From contig CANUEZ040000205.1 of assembly GCA_948099385.1 (NCBI GenBank), positions 682,001 through 746,000 on the forward strand: 64,000 nt of DNA, given 5' to 3'. This stretch comes from Fasciola hepatica. Taxonomy: Eukaryota; Platyhelminthes; Trematoda; Plagiorchiida; Fasciolidae. A program made the position numbers and the translations under genes. Below, piece by piece: positions 23,798 to 37,100 of this stretch. Below the pieces are notes generated by a model. It was not told the origin of the DNA. It saw only the letters and a program-made list of their open reading frames with translations, and searched no databases. Positions within the stretch are counted from its first letter, which is position 1. Every line of letters begins with the position of its first letter.

Positions 23798-26700
23798 TGT
23801 ATAATATGATTGATCATGCAGCTTGAACGCTCAACTGAGCATTGAAATCCATGGAAGCACTGTACAGCTGTTTCATCCTCTAAGGGACTCGACTCATCAG
23901 CGGTGCACATCGACCTAGCCCCCACGGGCACTCCAACAACCGGTGAACCATTGTGAATCGAACAACTTAACAACACAAGGCTATCCGGGATGGCTATCAA
24001 CGCTTTGTTCAACATCTACACTACATGATATAGCACCCTTCTCAAACTCGCTTTAAATTTGATTGGTAAGAACCAGCTTCGCGCACGCCGATCGACTCCT
24101 ATGATGGATGACTTCTCTGTAGGGGCCTAAGTACAACCAACGCATTCACAAATGAACAACCTACACAGCTTAATTACTATGCATGCAATTGATAGTAGTA
24201 CGAGATTAGATTAGATTAGATTAGATTAGATTTGTATATTATGATTGATCATGCAGCTTGAACGCTCAACTGAGCATTGAAATCCTTGGAAGCACTGTAC
24301 AGCTGTTTCATCCTCTAAGGGACTCGACTCATCAGCAGTGCACATCGACCGAGCAACCACGGGCACTCCAACAACCGGTGAACCATTGTGAATCGAACAA
24401 CTTAACAACACAAGGCTATCCGGGATGGCTATCAACGCTTTGTTCAACATCTACACTACATGATATAGCACCCTTCCCAAACTCGCTTCAAATTTGAATG
24501 GTAAGAACCAGCTTCGCGCACACCGATCGACTCCTATGATGGATGACTTCTCTGTAGGGGCCTAAGTACAACCAACGCATTCCCAAATGAACAACCTACA
24601 CAGCTTAATTACTATGCATGCAATTGATTAGTAGCACGAGATTAGATTAGATCAGATTAGATTTGTATAATATGATTGATCATGCAGCTTGAACGCTCAA
24701 CTGAGCATTGAAATCCATGGAAGCACTGTACAGCTGTTTCATCCTCTAAGGGACTCGACTTATCAGCAGTGCACATCGACCGAGCCCCCACGGGCACTCC
24801 AACAACCGGTGAACCATTGTGAATCGAACAACTTAACAACACAAGGCTATCCGGGATGGCTATCAACGCTTTGTTCAACATATACACTACATGATATAGC
24901 ACCCTTCCCAAACTCGCTTCAAATTTGAATGGTAAGAACCAGCTTCGCGCACACCGATCGACTCCTATGATGGATGACTTCTCTGTACGGGCCGAAGTAC
25001 AACCAACGCATTCCCAAATGAACAACCTACACAGCTTCCTTACAATGCATGCAATTGATTAGTAGTACGAGATTAGATTAGATTAGATTAGATTTGTATA
25101 ATATGATTGATCATGCAGCTTGAACGCTCAACTGAGCATTGAAATCCATGGAAGCACTGTACAGTTGTTTCATCCTCTAAGGGACTCGACTCATCAGCAG
25201 TGCACATCGACCGAGCCCCCACGGGCACTCCAACAACCGGTGAACCATTGTGAATCGAACAACTTAACAACACAAGGCTATCCGGGATGGCTCTCAACGC
25301 TTTGTTCAACATCTACACTACATGATGTAGCACCCTTCTCAAACTCGCTTCAAATTTGAATGGTAAGAACCAGCTTCGCGCACACCGATCGACTCCTATG
25401 ATGGATGACTTCTCTGTAGGGGCCTAAGTAAAACCAACGCATTCCCAAATGAACAACCTACACAGCTTCCTCACAATGCATGAAATTGATTATAAGTACG
25501 ATATTTGTTCAGATTAGATTTGTCTAATATGATTGATCATGCAGCTTGAACGCTCAATTGTGCATTGAAATCCATGGAAGCACTGTACAGCTGTTTCATC
25601 CTCTAAGGGACTCGAATCATCAGCGGTGCACATCGACCGAGCCCTCACGAGCACTCCAACAACCGGTGACCATTGTGAATCGAACAACTTAACAACACAA
25701 GGCTATCCGGGATGGCTCTCAACGCTTTGTTCAACATCTACACTACATGATATAGCACCTTTCTCAAACTCGCTTCAAATTTGAATGGTAAGAACCAGCT
25801 TCGCGCACACCGATCGACTCCTATGATGGCTGACTTCTCTGTTAGGGCCTGAGTACAACCAACGCATTCACAAATGAACAACCTACACAGCTTCCTTACT
25901 ATGCATGCAATTGATTAGTAGTACGAGATTAGATTAGATTAGATAAGATTTGTATAATATGATTGATCATGCAGCTTGAACGCTCAACTGAGCATTTAAA
26001 TCCATGGAAGCACTGTACAGCTGTTTCATCCTTCTTGGGACTCGACTCATCAGCAGTGCACATCGACCGAGCCCCCACGGGCACTCCAACAACCGGTGAA
26101 CCATTGTGAATCGAACAACTTAACAACACAAGGCTATCCGGGATGGCTCTCAACGCTTTGTTCAACATCTACACTACATGAAATAGCACCCTTCTCAAAC
26201 TCGCTTCAAATTTGAATGGTAAGAACCAGCTTCGCGCACACCGATCGACTCCTATGATGGATGACTTCTCTGTACGGGCCTAAGTACAACCAACGCATTC
26301 CCAAATGAACAACCTACACAGCTTCCTTACTATGCATGCAATTGATTAGTAGTACGAGATTAGATCAGACTAGATTAGATTTGTATAATATGATTGATCA
26401 TGCAGCTTGAACGCTCAACTGAGCATTGAAATCCATCGAAGCACTGTACAGCTGTTTCATCCTCTAAGGGACTCGACTCATCACCAGTGCACATCGACCG
26501 AGCAACCACGGGCACTCCAACAACCGGTGAACCATTGTGAATCGAACAACTTAACGACACAAGGCTATCCGGGATGGCTATCAACGCTTTGTTCAACATC
26601 TACACTACATGATATAGCACCCTTCCCAAACTCGCTTCAAATTTGAATAGTAAGAACCAGCTTCGCGCACACCGATCGACTCCTATGATGGATGACTTCT

Positions 26701-27242
26701 CTGTAGGGGCCTAAGTACAACCAACGCATTCACAAATGAACAACCTACACAGCTTAATTACTATGCATGCAATTGATAGTGGTACGAGATTAGATTAGAT
26801 TAGATTAGATTAGATTTGTATAATATGATTGATCATGCAGCTTGAACGCTCAACTGAGCATTGAAATCCATGGAAGCACTGTACAGCTGTTTCATCCTCT
26901 AAGGGACTCGACTCATCAGCAGTTCCCATCGACCGGGCCCCCACGGGCACTCCAACAACCGGTGAACCATTGTGAATCGAACAACTCAACAACATAAGGC
27001 TATCCGGGATGGCTCTCAACGCTTTGTTCAACATCTACACTACATGATATAGCACCCTTCCCAAACTCGCTTCAAATTTGAATGGTAAGAACCAGCTTTG
27101 CGCACACCGATCGACTCCTATGATGGATGACTTCTCTGTAGGGGCCTAAGTACAACCAACGCATTCCCAAATGAACAACCTACACAGCTTCCTCACAATG
27201 CATGAAATTGATTATAAGTACGAGATTTCTTCAGATTAGATT
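23798..27242 (+). repeat. Partial trimer followed by mixed R monomers
   Basis: Tract ends lie at 24232, 24663, 25094, 25520, 25950, 26381, 26816 and 27242. The copy 24,664-25,094 contains the exact L haplotype GTACGGGCCGAAGTAC at 24,985-25,000, and a half-converted form GTACGGGCCTAAGTAC occurs at 26,272-26,287. The copy starting at 25,521 is the first B-type monomer (CAATTGTGCATTG, CTCGAATCATCAGCGG, CCCTCACGAGCAC, GGTGACCATTG), a type that dominates later. Confidence 0.87.
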
Positions 27243-28099
27243 TGTCTAATATGATTGATCATGCAGCTTGAACGCTCAATTGTGCATTGAAATCCATCGA
27301 AGCACTGTACAGCTGTTTCATCCTCTAAGGGACTCGAATCATCAGCGGTGCACATCGACCGAGCCCTCACGAGCACTCCAACAACCGGTGAACCATTGTG
27401 AATCGAACAACTTAACAACACAAGGCTATCCGGGATGGCTATCAACGCTTTGTTCAACATCTACACTACATGATATAGCACCCTTCTCAAACTCGCTTCA
27501 AATTTGAATGGTAAAAACCAGCTTCGCGCACACCGATCGACTCCTATGATGGATGACTTCTCTGTAGGGGCCTAAGTACAACCAACGCATTCCCAAATGA
27601 ACAACCTACACAGCTTCCTCACAATGCATGAAATTGATTATAAGTACGAGATTTGTTCAGATTAGATTTGTCTAATATGATTGATCATGCAGCTTGAACG
27701 CTCAATTGTGCATTGAAATCCATCGAAGCACTGTACAGCTGTTTCATCCTCTAAGGGACTCGAATCATCAGCGGTGCACATCGACCGAGCCCTCACGAGC
27801 ACTCCAACAACCGGTGAACCATTGTGAATCGAACAACTTACAAACACAAGGCTATCCGGGATGGCTATCAACGCTTTGTTCAACATCTACACTACATGAT
27901 ATAGCACCCTTCTCAAACTCGCTTCAAATTTGAATGGTAAAAACCAGCTTCGCGCACACCGATCGACTCCTATGATGGATGACTTCTCTGTAGGGGCCTG
28001 AGTACAACCAACGCATTCCCAAATGAACAACCTACACAGCTTCCTCACTATGCATGCAATTGATTAGTAGTACGAGATTAGATCAGATTAGATTAGATT
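27243..28099 (+). repeat. Two adjacent near-identical B-like monomers
   Basis: The copies 27,243-27,668 and 27,669-28,099 share CAATTGTGC, CCATCGAAGC, CTCGAATCATCAGCGG, CCCTCACGAGCAC and GGTAAAAACC. They keep the intact GGTGAACCATTG, unlike most B monomers. They differ at AACTTACAAACAC and in the last third, where the second reverts to GATTAGTAG and a five-unit tract. Confidence 0.82.
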
Positions 28100-30263
28100 T
28101 GTATATTATGATTGATCATGCAGCTTGAACGCTCAACTGAGCATTGAAATCCATGGAAGCACTGTACAGCTGTTTCATCCTCTAAGGGACTCGACTCATC
28201 AGCAGTGCACATCGACCGAGCCCCCACGGGCACTCCAACAACCGGTGAACCATTGTGAATCGAACAACTTAACAACACAAGGCTATCCGGGATGGCTATC
28301 AACGCTTTGTTCAACATATACACTACATGATATAGCACCGTTCCCAAACTCGCTTCAAATTTGAATGGTAAGAACCAGCTTCGCGCACACCGATCGACTC
28401 CTATGATGGATGACTTCTCTGTAGGGGCCTAAGTACAACCAACGCATTCACAAATGAACAACCTACACAGCTTAATTACTATGCATGCAATTGATTAGTA
28501 GTACGAGATTAGATTAGATTAGATTAGATTAGATTTGTATAATATGATTGATCATGCAGCTTGAACGCTCAACTGAGCATTGAAATCCATCGAAGCACTG
28601 TACAGCTGTTTCATCCTCTACGGGACTCGACTCATCAGCAGTGCACATCGACCGAGCCCCCACGGGCACTCCAACAACCGGTGAACCATTGTGAATCGAA
28701 CAACTTAACAACACAAGGCTATCCGGGATGGCTATCAACGCTTTGTTCAACATCTACACTACATGATATAGCACCCTTCTCAAACTCGCTTCAAATTTGA
28801 ATGGTAAGAACCAGCTTCGCGCACACCGATCGACTCCTATGATGGATGACTTCTCTGTAGGGGCCTAAGTACAACCAACGCATTCCCAAATGAACAACCT
28901 ACACAGCTTAATTACTATGCATGCAATTGATTAGTAGTACGAGATTAGATTAGATTAGATTAGATTAGATTTGTATAATATGATTGATCATGCAGCTTGA
29001 ACGCTCAACTGAGCATTGAAATCCATCGAAGCACTGTACAGCTGTTTCATCCTCTAAGGGACTCGACTCATCAGCAGTGCACATCGACCGAGCCCCCACG
29101 GGCACTCCAACAACCGGTGAACCATTGTGAATCGAACAACTTAACAACACAAGGCTATCCGGGATGGCTATCAACGCTTTGTTCAACATCTACACTACAT
29201 GATATAGCACCCTTCTCAAACTCGCTTCAAATTTGAATGGTAAGAACCAGCTTCGCGCACACCGATCGACTCCTATGATGGATGACTTCTCTGTAGGGGC
29301 CTAAGTACAACCAACGCATTCCCAAATGAACAACCTACACAGCTTAATTACTATGCATGCAATTGATAGTAGTACGAGATTAGATTAGATTAGATTAGAT
29401 TAGATTTGTATAATATGATTGATCATGCAGCTTGAACGCTCAACTGAGCATTGAAATCCATGGAAGCACTGTACAGCTGTTTCATCCTCTAAGGGACTCG
29501 ACTCATCAGCAGTTCACATCGACCGAGCCCCCACGGGCACTCCAACAACCGGTGAACCATTGTGAATCGAACAACTCAACAACATAAGGCTATCCGGGAT
29601 GGCTCTCAACGCTTTGTTCAACATCCACACTACATGATATAGCACCCTTCCCAAACTCGCTTCAAATTTGAAAGGTAAGAACCAGCTTCGCGTACACCGA
29701 TCGACTCCTATGATGGATGACTTCTCTGTAGGGGCCTAAGTACAACCAACGCATTCCCAAATGAACAACCTACACAGCTTCCTCACAATGCATGAAATTG
29801 ATTATAAGTACGAGATTTGTTCAGATTAGATTTGTCTAATATGATTGATCATGCAGCTTGAACGCTCAATTGTGCATTGAAATCCATGGAAGCACTGTAC
29901 AGCTGTTTCATCCTCTAAGGGACTCGACTCATCAGCAGTTCACATCGACCGAGCCCCCACGGGCACTCCAACAACCGGTGAACCATTGTGAATCGAACAA
30001 CTTAACAACACAAGGCTATCCGGGATGGCTCTCAACGCTTTGTTCAACATCTACACTACATGATATAGCACCCTTCCCAAACTCGCTTCAAATTTGAAAG
30101 GTAAGAACCAGCTTCGCGTACACCGATCGACTCCTATGATGGATGACTTCTCTGTAGGGGCCTAAGTACAACCAACGCATTCCCAAATGAACAACCTACA
30201 CAGCTTCCTTACAATGCATGCAATTGATTAGTAGTACGAGATTAGATCAGATTAGATTAGATT
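28100..30263 (+). repeat. Mixed R monomers with a local 436 bp duplication
   Basis: Tract ends lie at 28535, 28971, 29406, 29832 and 30263. Monomers 28,536-28,971 and 28,972-29,406 are near-identical neighbours (CCATCGAAGC, CTTAATTACTATG). They differ at CTCTACGGGAC versus CTCTAAGGGAC and by the GATAGTAG deletion in the second. The copy starting at 29,407 has AACTCAACAACATAAGGC, a haplotype shared with monomers near 26,990, 31,290, 56,605 and 58,320. Confidence 0.85.
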
Positions 30264-32831
30264 TGTATATTATGATTGATCATGCAGCTTGAACGCTCAA
30301 CTGAGCATTGAAATCCATGGAAGCACTGTACAGCTGTTTCATCCTCTAAGGGACTCGACTCATCAGCAGTGCACATCGACCGAGCCCCCACGGGCACTCC
30401 AACAACCGGTGAACCATTGTGAATCGAACAACTTAACAACACAAGGCTATCCGGGATGGCTATCAACGCTTTGTTCAACATCTACACTACATGATATAGC
30501 ACCCTTCTCAAACTCGCTTCAAATTTGAATGGAAAGAACCAGCTTCGCGCACACCGATCGACTCCTATGATGGCTGACTTCTCTGTAGGGGCCTAAGTAC
30601 AACCAACGCATTCCCAAATGAACAACCTACACAGCTTCCTCACAATGCATGAAATTGATTATAAGTACGAGATTTGTTCAGATTAGATTTGTCTAATATG
30701 ATTGATCATGCAGCTTGAACGCTCAACTGAGCATTGAAATCCATCGAAGCACTGTACAGCTGTTTCATCCTCTAAGGGACTCGAATCATCAGCGGTGCAC
30801 ATCGACCGAGCCCTCACGAGCACTCCAACAACCGGTGACCATTGTGAATCGAACAACTTAACAACACAAGGCTATCCGGGATGGCTATCAACGCTTTGTT
30901 CAACATCTACACTACATGATATAGCACCCTTCTCAAACTGGCTTCTAATTTGAATGGTAAGAACCAGCTTCGCGCACACCGATCGACTCCTATGATGGAT
31001 GACTTCTCTGTAGGGGCCTAAGTACAACCAACGCATTCACAAATGAACAATCTACACAGCTTCCTTACTATGCATGCAATTGATTAGTAGTACGAGATTA
31101 GATTAGATTAGATAAGATTTGTATAATATGATTGATCATGCAGCTTGAACGCTCAACTGAGCATTGAAATCCATGGAAGCACTGTACAGCTGTTTCATCC
31201 TCTAAGGGACTCGACTCATCAGCAGTTCACATCGACCGAGCTCCCACGGGCACTCCAACAACCGGTGAACCATTGTGAATCGAACAACTCAACAACATAA
31301 GGCTATCCGGGATGGCTATCAACGCTTTGTTCAACATCTACACTACATGATATAGCACCGTTCCCAAACTCGCTTCAAATTTGAATGGTAAAAACCAGCT
31401 TCGCGCACACCGATCGACTCCTATGATGGATGACTTCTCTGTAGGGGCCTAAGTACAACCAACGCATTCCCAAATGAACAACCTACACAGCTTCCTCACA
31501 ATGCATGAAATTGATTATAAGTACGAGATTTGTTCAGATTAGATTTGTCTAATATGATTGATCATGCAGCTTGAACGCTCACTTGTGCATTGAAATCCAT
31601 CGAAGCACTGTACAGCTGTTTCATCCTCTAAGGGACTCGAATCATCAGCGGTGCACATCGACCGAGCCCTCACGAGCACTCCAACAACCGGTGACCATTG
31701 TGAATCGAACAACTTAACAACACAAGGCTATCCGGGATGGCTCTCAACGCTTTGTTCAACATATACACTACATGATATAGCACCCTTATCAAACTCGCTT
31801 CAAATTTGAATGGTAAGAACCAGCTTCGCGCACACCGATCGACTCCTATGATGGATGACTTCTCTGTAGGGGCCTAAGTACAACCAACGCATTCACAAAT
31901 GAACAATCTACACAGCTTCCTTACTATGCATGCAATTGATTAGTAGTACGAGATTAGATTAGATTAGATAAGATTTGTATAATATGATTGATCATGCAAC
32001 TTGAACGCTCAACTGAGCATTGAAATCCATGGAAGCACTGTACAGCTGTTTCATCCTCTAAGGGACTCGACTCATCAGCAGTTCACATCGACCGAGCTCC
32101 CACGGGCACTCCAACAACCGGTGAACCATTGTGAATCGAACAACTTAACAACACAAGGCTATCCGGGATGGCTCTCAACGCTTTGTTCAACATCTACACT
32201 ACATGATATAGCACCGTTCCCAAACTCGCTTCAAATTTGAATGGTAAAAACCAGCTTCGCGCACACCGATCGACTCCTATGATGGATGACTTCTCTGTAG
32301 GGGCCTAAGTACAACCAACGCATTCCCAAATGAACAACCTACACAGCTTCCTCACAATGCATGAAATTGATTAGTAGTACGAGATTTGTTCAGATTAGAT
32401 TTGTCTAATATGATTGATCATGCAGCTTGAACGCTCAATTGTGCAGTGAAATCCATCGAAGCACTGTACAGCTGTTTCATCCTCTAAGGGACTCGAATCA
32501 TCAGCGGTGCACGTCGACCGAGCCCTCACGAGCACTCCAACAACTGGTGACCATTGTGAATCGAACAACTTAACAACACAAGGCTATCCGGGATGGCTCT
32601 CAACGCTTTGTTCAACATCTACACTACATGATATAGCACCCTTCTCAAACTCGCTTCAAATTTGAATGGTAAGAACCAGCTTCGCGCACACCGATCGACT
32701 CCTATGATGGATGACTTCTCTGTAGGGGCCTAAGTACAACCAACGCATTCACAAATGAACAACCTACACAGCTTCCTTACTATGCATGCAATTGATTAGT
32801 AGTACGAGATTAGATCAGATTAGATTAGATT

Positions 32832-34123
32832 TGTATAATATGATTGATCATGCAGCTTGAAGGCTCAACTGAGCATTGAAATCCATCGAAGCACTGTACA
32901 GCTGTTTCATCCTCTAAGGGACTCGAATCATCAGCGGTGCACATCGACCGAGCCCTCACGAGCACTCCAACAACCGGTGACCATTGTGAATCGAACAACT
33001 TAACAACACAAGGCTATCCGGGATGGCTATCAACGCTTTGTTCAACATCTACACTACATGATATAGCACCCTTCTCAAACTCGCTTCAAATTTGAATGGT
33101 AAAAACCAGCTTCGCGCACACCGATCGACTCCTATGATGGATGACTTCTCTGTAGGGGCCTGAGTACAACCAACGCATTCCCAAATGAACAACCTACACA
33201 GCTTCCTCACTATGCATGCAATTGATTAGTAGTACGAGATTAGATTAGATTAGATAAGATTTGTATAATATGATTGATCATGCAGCTTGAACGCTCAACT
33301 GAGCATTGAAATCCATGGAAGCACTGTACAGCTGTTTCATCCTCTAAGGGACTCGACTCATCAGCAGTTCACATCGACCGAGCTCCAACGGGCACTCCAA
33401 CAACCGGTGAACCATTGTGAATCGAACAACTTGACAACACAAGGCTATCCGGGATGGCTATCAACGCTTTGTTCAACATCTACACTACATGATATAGCAC
33501 CCTTCTCAAACTGGCTTCTAATTTGAATGGTAAGAACCAGCTTCGCGCACACCGATCGACTCCTATGATGGATGACTTCTCTGTAGGGGCCTAAGTACAA
33601 CCAACGCATTCACAAATGAACAATCTACACAGCTTCCTTACTATGCATGCAATTGATTAGTAGTACGAGATTAGATTAGATTAGATAAGATTTGTATAAT
33701 ATGATTGATCATGCAGCTTGAACGCTCAACTGAGCATTGAAATCCATGGAAGCACTGTACAGCTGTTTCATCCTCTAAGGGACTCGACTCATCAGCAGTT
33801 CACATCGACCGAGCTCCCACGGGCACTCCAACAACCGGTGAACCATTGTGAATCGAACAACTTGACAACACAAGGCTATCCGGGATGGCTATCAACGCTT
33901 TGTTCAACATCTACACTACATGATATAGCACCCTTCTCAAACTGGCTTCTAATTTGAATGGTAAGAACCAGCTTCGCGCACACCGATCGACTCCTATGAT
34001 GGATGACTTCTCTGTAGGGGCCTAAGTACAACCAACGCATTCACAAATGAACAATCTACACAGCTTCCTTACTATGCATGCAATTGATTAGTAGTACGAG
34101 ATTAGATTAGATTAGATTAGATT
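32832..34123 (+). repeat. Break in the A/B alternation
   Basis: Three monomers interrupt the dimer register. The copy 32,832-33,261 is B-like. The copies 33,262-33,692 and 33,693-34,123 are near-identical neighbours, with an A-type 5' half (CAGCAGTTCACATCG, AACTTGACAAC) and a B-type 3' half (CTGGCTTCTAATTTG, AACAATCTACAC). They look like A-B recombinants that have themselves been duplicated. Confidence 0.82.
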
Positions 34124-37100
34124 TGTCTAATATGATTGATCATGCAGCTTGAACGCTCAACTGAGCATTGAAATCCATGGAAGCACTGTACAGCTGTTTC
34201 ATCCTCTAAGGGACTCGACTCATCAGCAGTTCACATCGACCGAGCTCCCACGGGCACTCCAACAACCGGTGAACCATTGTGAATCGAACAACTTGACAAC
34301 ACAAGGCTATCCGGGATGGCTATCAACGCTTTGTTCAACATCTACACTACATGATATAGCACCGTTCCCAAACTCGCTTCAAATTTGAATGGTAAAAACC
34401 AGCTTCGCGCACACCGATCGACTCCTATGATGGATGACTTCTCTGTAGGGGCCTAAGTACAACCAACGCATTCCCAAATGAACAACCTACACAGCTTCCT
34501 CACAATGCATGAAATTGATTATAAGTACGAGATTTGTTCAGATTAGATTTGTCTAATATGATTGATCATGCAGCTTGAACGCTCAATTGTGCAGTGAAAT
34601 CCATCGAAGCACTGTACAGCTGTTTCATCCTCTAAGGGACTCGAATCATCAGCGGTGCACATCGACCGAGCCCTCACGAGCACTCCAACAACCGGTGACC
34701 ATTGTGAATCGAACAACTTAACAACACAAGGCTATCCGGGATGGCTCTCAACGCTTTGTTCAACATCTACACTACATGATATAGCACCCTTCTCAAACTG
34801 GCTTCTAATTTGAATGGTAAGAACCAGCTTCGCGCACACCGATCGACTCCTATGATGGATGACTTCTCTGTAGGGGCCTAGGTACAACCAACGCATTCAC
34901 AAATGAACAATATACACAGCTTCCTTACTATGCATGCAATTGATTAGTAGTACGAGATTAGATCAGATTAGATTAGATTTGTATAATATGATTGATCATG
35001 CAGCTTGAACGCTCAACTGAGCATTGAAATCCATGGAAGCACTGTACAGCTGTTTCATCCTCTAAGGGACTCGACTCATCAGCAGTTCACATCGACCGAG
35101 CTCCCACGGGCACTCCAACAACCGGTGAACCATTGTGAATCGAACAACTTGACAACACAAGGCTATCCGGGATGGCTATCAACGCTTTGTTCAACATCTA
35201 CACTACATGATATAGCACCGTTCCCAAACTCGCTTCAAATTTGAATGGTAAGAACCAGCTTCGCGCACACCGATCGACTCCTATGATGGATGACTTCTCT
35301 GTAGGGGCCTAAGTACAACCAACGCATTCCCAAATGAACAACCTACACAGCTTCCTCACAATGCATGAAATTGATTATAAGTACGAGATTTGTTCAGATT
35401 AGATTTGTCTAATATGATTGATCATGCAGCTTGAACGCTCAATTGTGCATTGAAATCCATGGAAGCACTGTACAGCTGTTTCATCCTCTAAGGGACTCGA
35501 ATCATCAGCGGTGCACATCGACCGAGCCCTCACGAGCACTCCAACAACCGGTGACCATTGTGAATCGAACAACTTAACAACACAAGGCTATCCGGGATGG
35601 CTCTCAACGCTTTGTTCAACATCTACACTACATGATATAGCACCCTTCTCAAACTGGCTTCTAATTTGAATGGTAAGAACCAGCTTCGCGCACACCGATC
35701 GACTCCTATGATGGATGACTTCTCTGTAGGGGCCTAAGTACAACCAACGCATTCACAAATGAACAATCTACACAGCTTCCTTACTATGCATGCAATTGAT
35801 TAGTAGTACGAGATTAGATTAGATTAGATTAGATTTGTATAATATGATTGATCATGCAGCTTGAACGCTCAACTGAGCATTGAAATCCATGGAAGCACTG
35901 TACAGCTGTTTCATCCTCTAAGGGACTCGACTCATCAGCAGTTCACATCGACCGAGCTCCCACGGGCACTCCAACAACCGGTGAACCATTGTGAATCGAA
36001 CAACTTGACAACACAAGGCTATCCGGGATGGCTATCAACGCTTTGTTCAACATCTACACTACATGATATAGCACCGTTCCCAAACTCGCTTCAAATTTGA
36101 ATGGTAAAAACCAGCTTCGCGCACACCGATCCACTCCTATGATGGATGACTTCTCTGTAGGGGCCTAAGTACAACCAACGCATTACCAAATGAACAACCT
36201 ACACAGCTTCCTCACAATGCATGAAATTGATTATAAGTACGAGATTTGTTCAGATTAGATTTGTCTAATATGATTGATCATGCAGCTTGAACGCTCAATT
36301 GTGCATTGAAATACATCGAAGCACTGTACAGATGTTTCATCCTCTAAGGGACTCGAATCATCAGCGGTGCACATCGACCGAGCCCTCACGAGCACTCCAA
36401 CAACCGGTGACCATTGTGAATCGAACAACTTAACAACACAAGGCTATCCGGGATGGCTATCAACGCTTTGTTCAACATCTACACTACATGATATAGCACC
36501 CTTCTCAAACTGGCTTCTAATTTGAATGGTAAGAACCAGCTTCGCGCACACCGATCGACTCCTATGATGGATGACTTCTCTGTAGGGGCCTAAGTACAAC
36601 CAACGCATTCACAAATGAACAATCTACACAGCTTCCTTACTATGCATGCAATTGATTAGTAGTACGAGATTAGATTAGATTAGATAAGATTTGTATAATA
36701 TGATTGATCATGCAGCTTGAACGCTCAACTGAGCATTGAAATCCATGGAAGCACTGTACAGCTGTTTCATCCTCTAAGGGACTCGACTCATCAGCAGTTC
36801 ACATCGACCGAGCTCCCACGAGCACTCCAACAACCGGTGACCATTGTGAATCGAACAACTTAACAACACAAGGCTATCCGGGATGGCTCTCAACGCTTTG
36901 TTCAACATCTACACTACATAATATAGCACCCTTCTCAAACTGGCTTCTAATTTGAATGGTAAGAACCAGCTTCGCGCACACCGATCGACTCCTATGATGG
37001 ATGACTTCTCTGTAGGGGCCTAAGTACAACCAACGCATTCCCAAATGAACAACCTACACAGCTTCCTCACAATGCATGAAATTGATTATAAGTACGAGAT

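Noticed and set aside
24657..25025. 122-codon minus-strand frame, the longest in the window (similar 92-codon frames at 16,140-16,418 and 17,428-17,706)
   Set aside because: The extra length comes from variants that remove a stop in single monomers: the L-like GTACGGGCCGAAGTAC patch at 24,985 and 17,666, and CCTTAG in place of CCTAAG at about 16,386. It is a by-product of mosaicism, not a gene.
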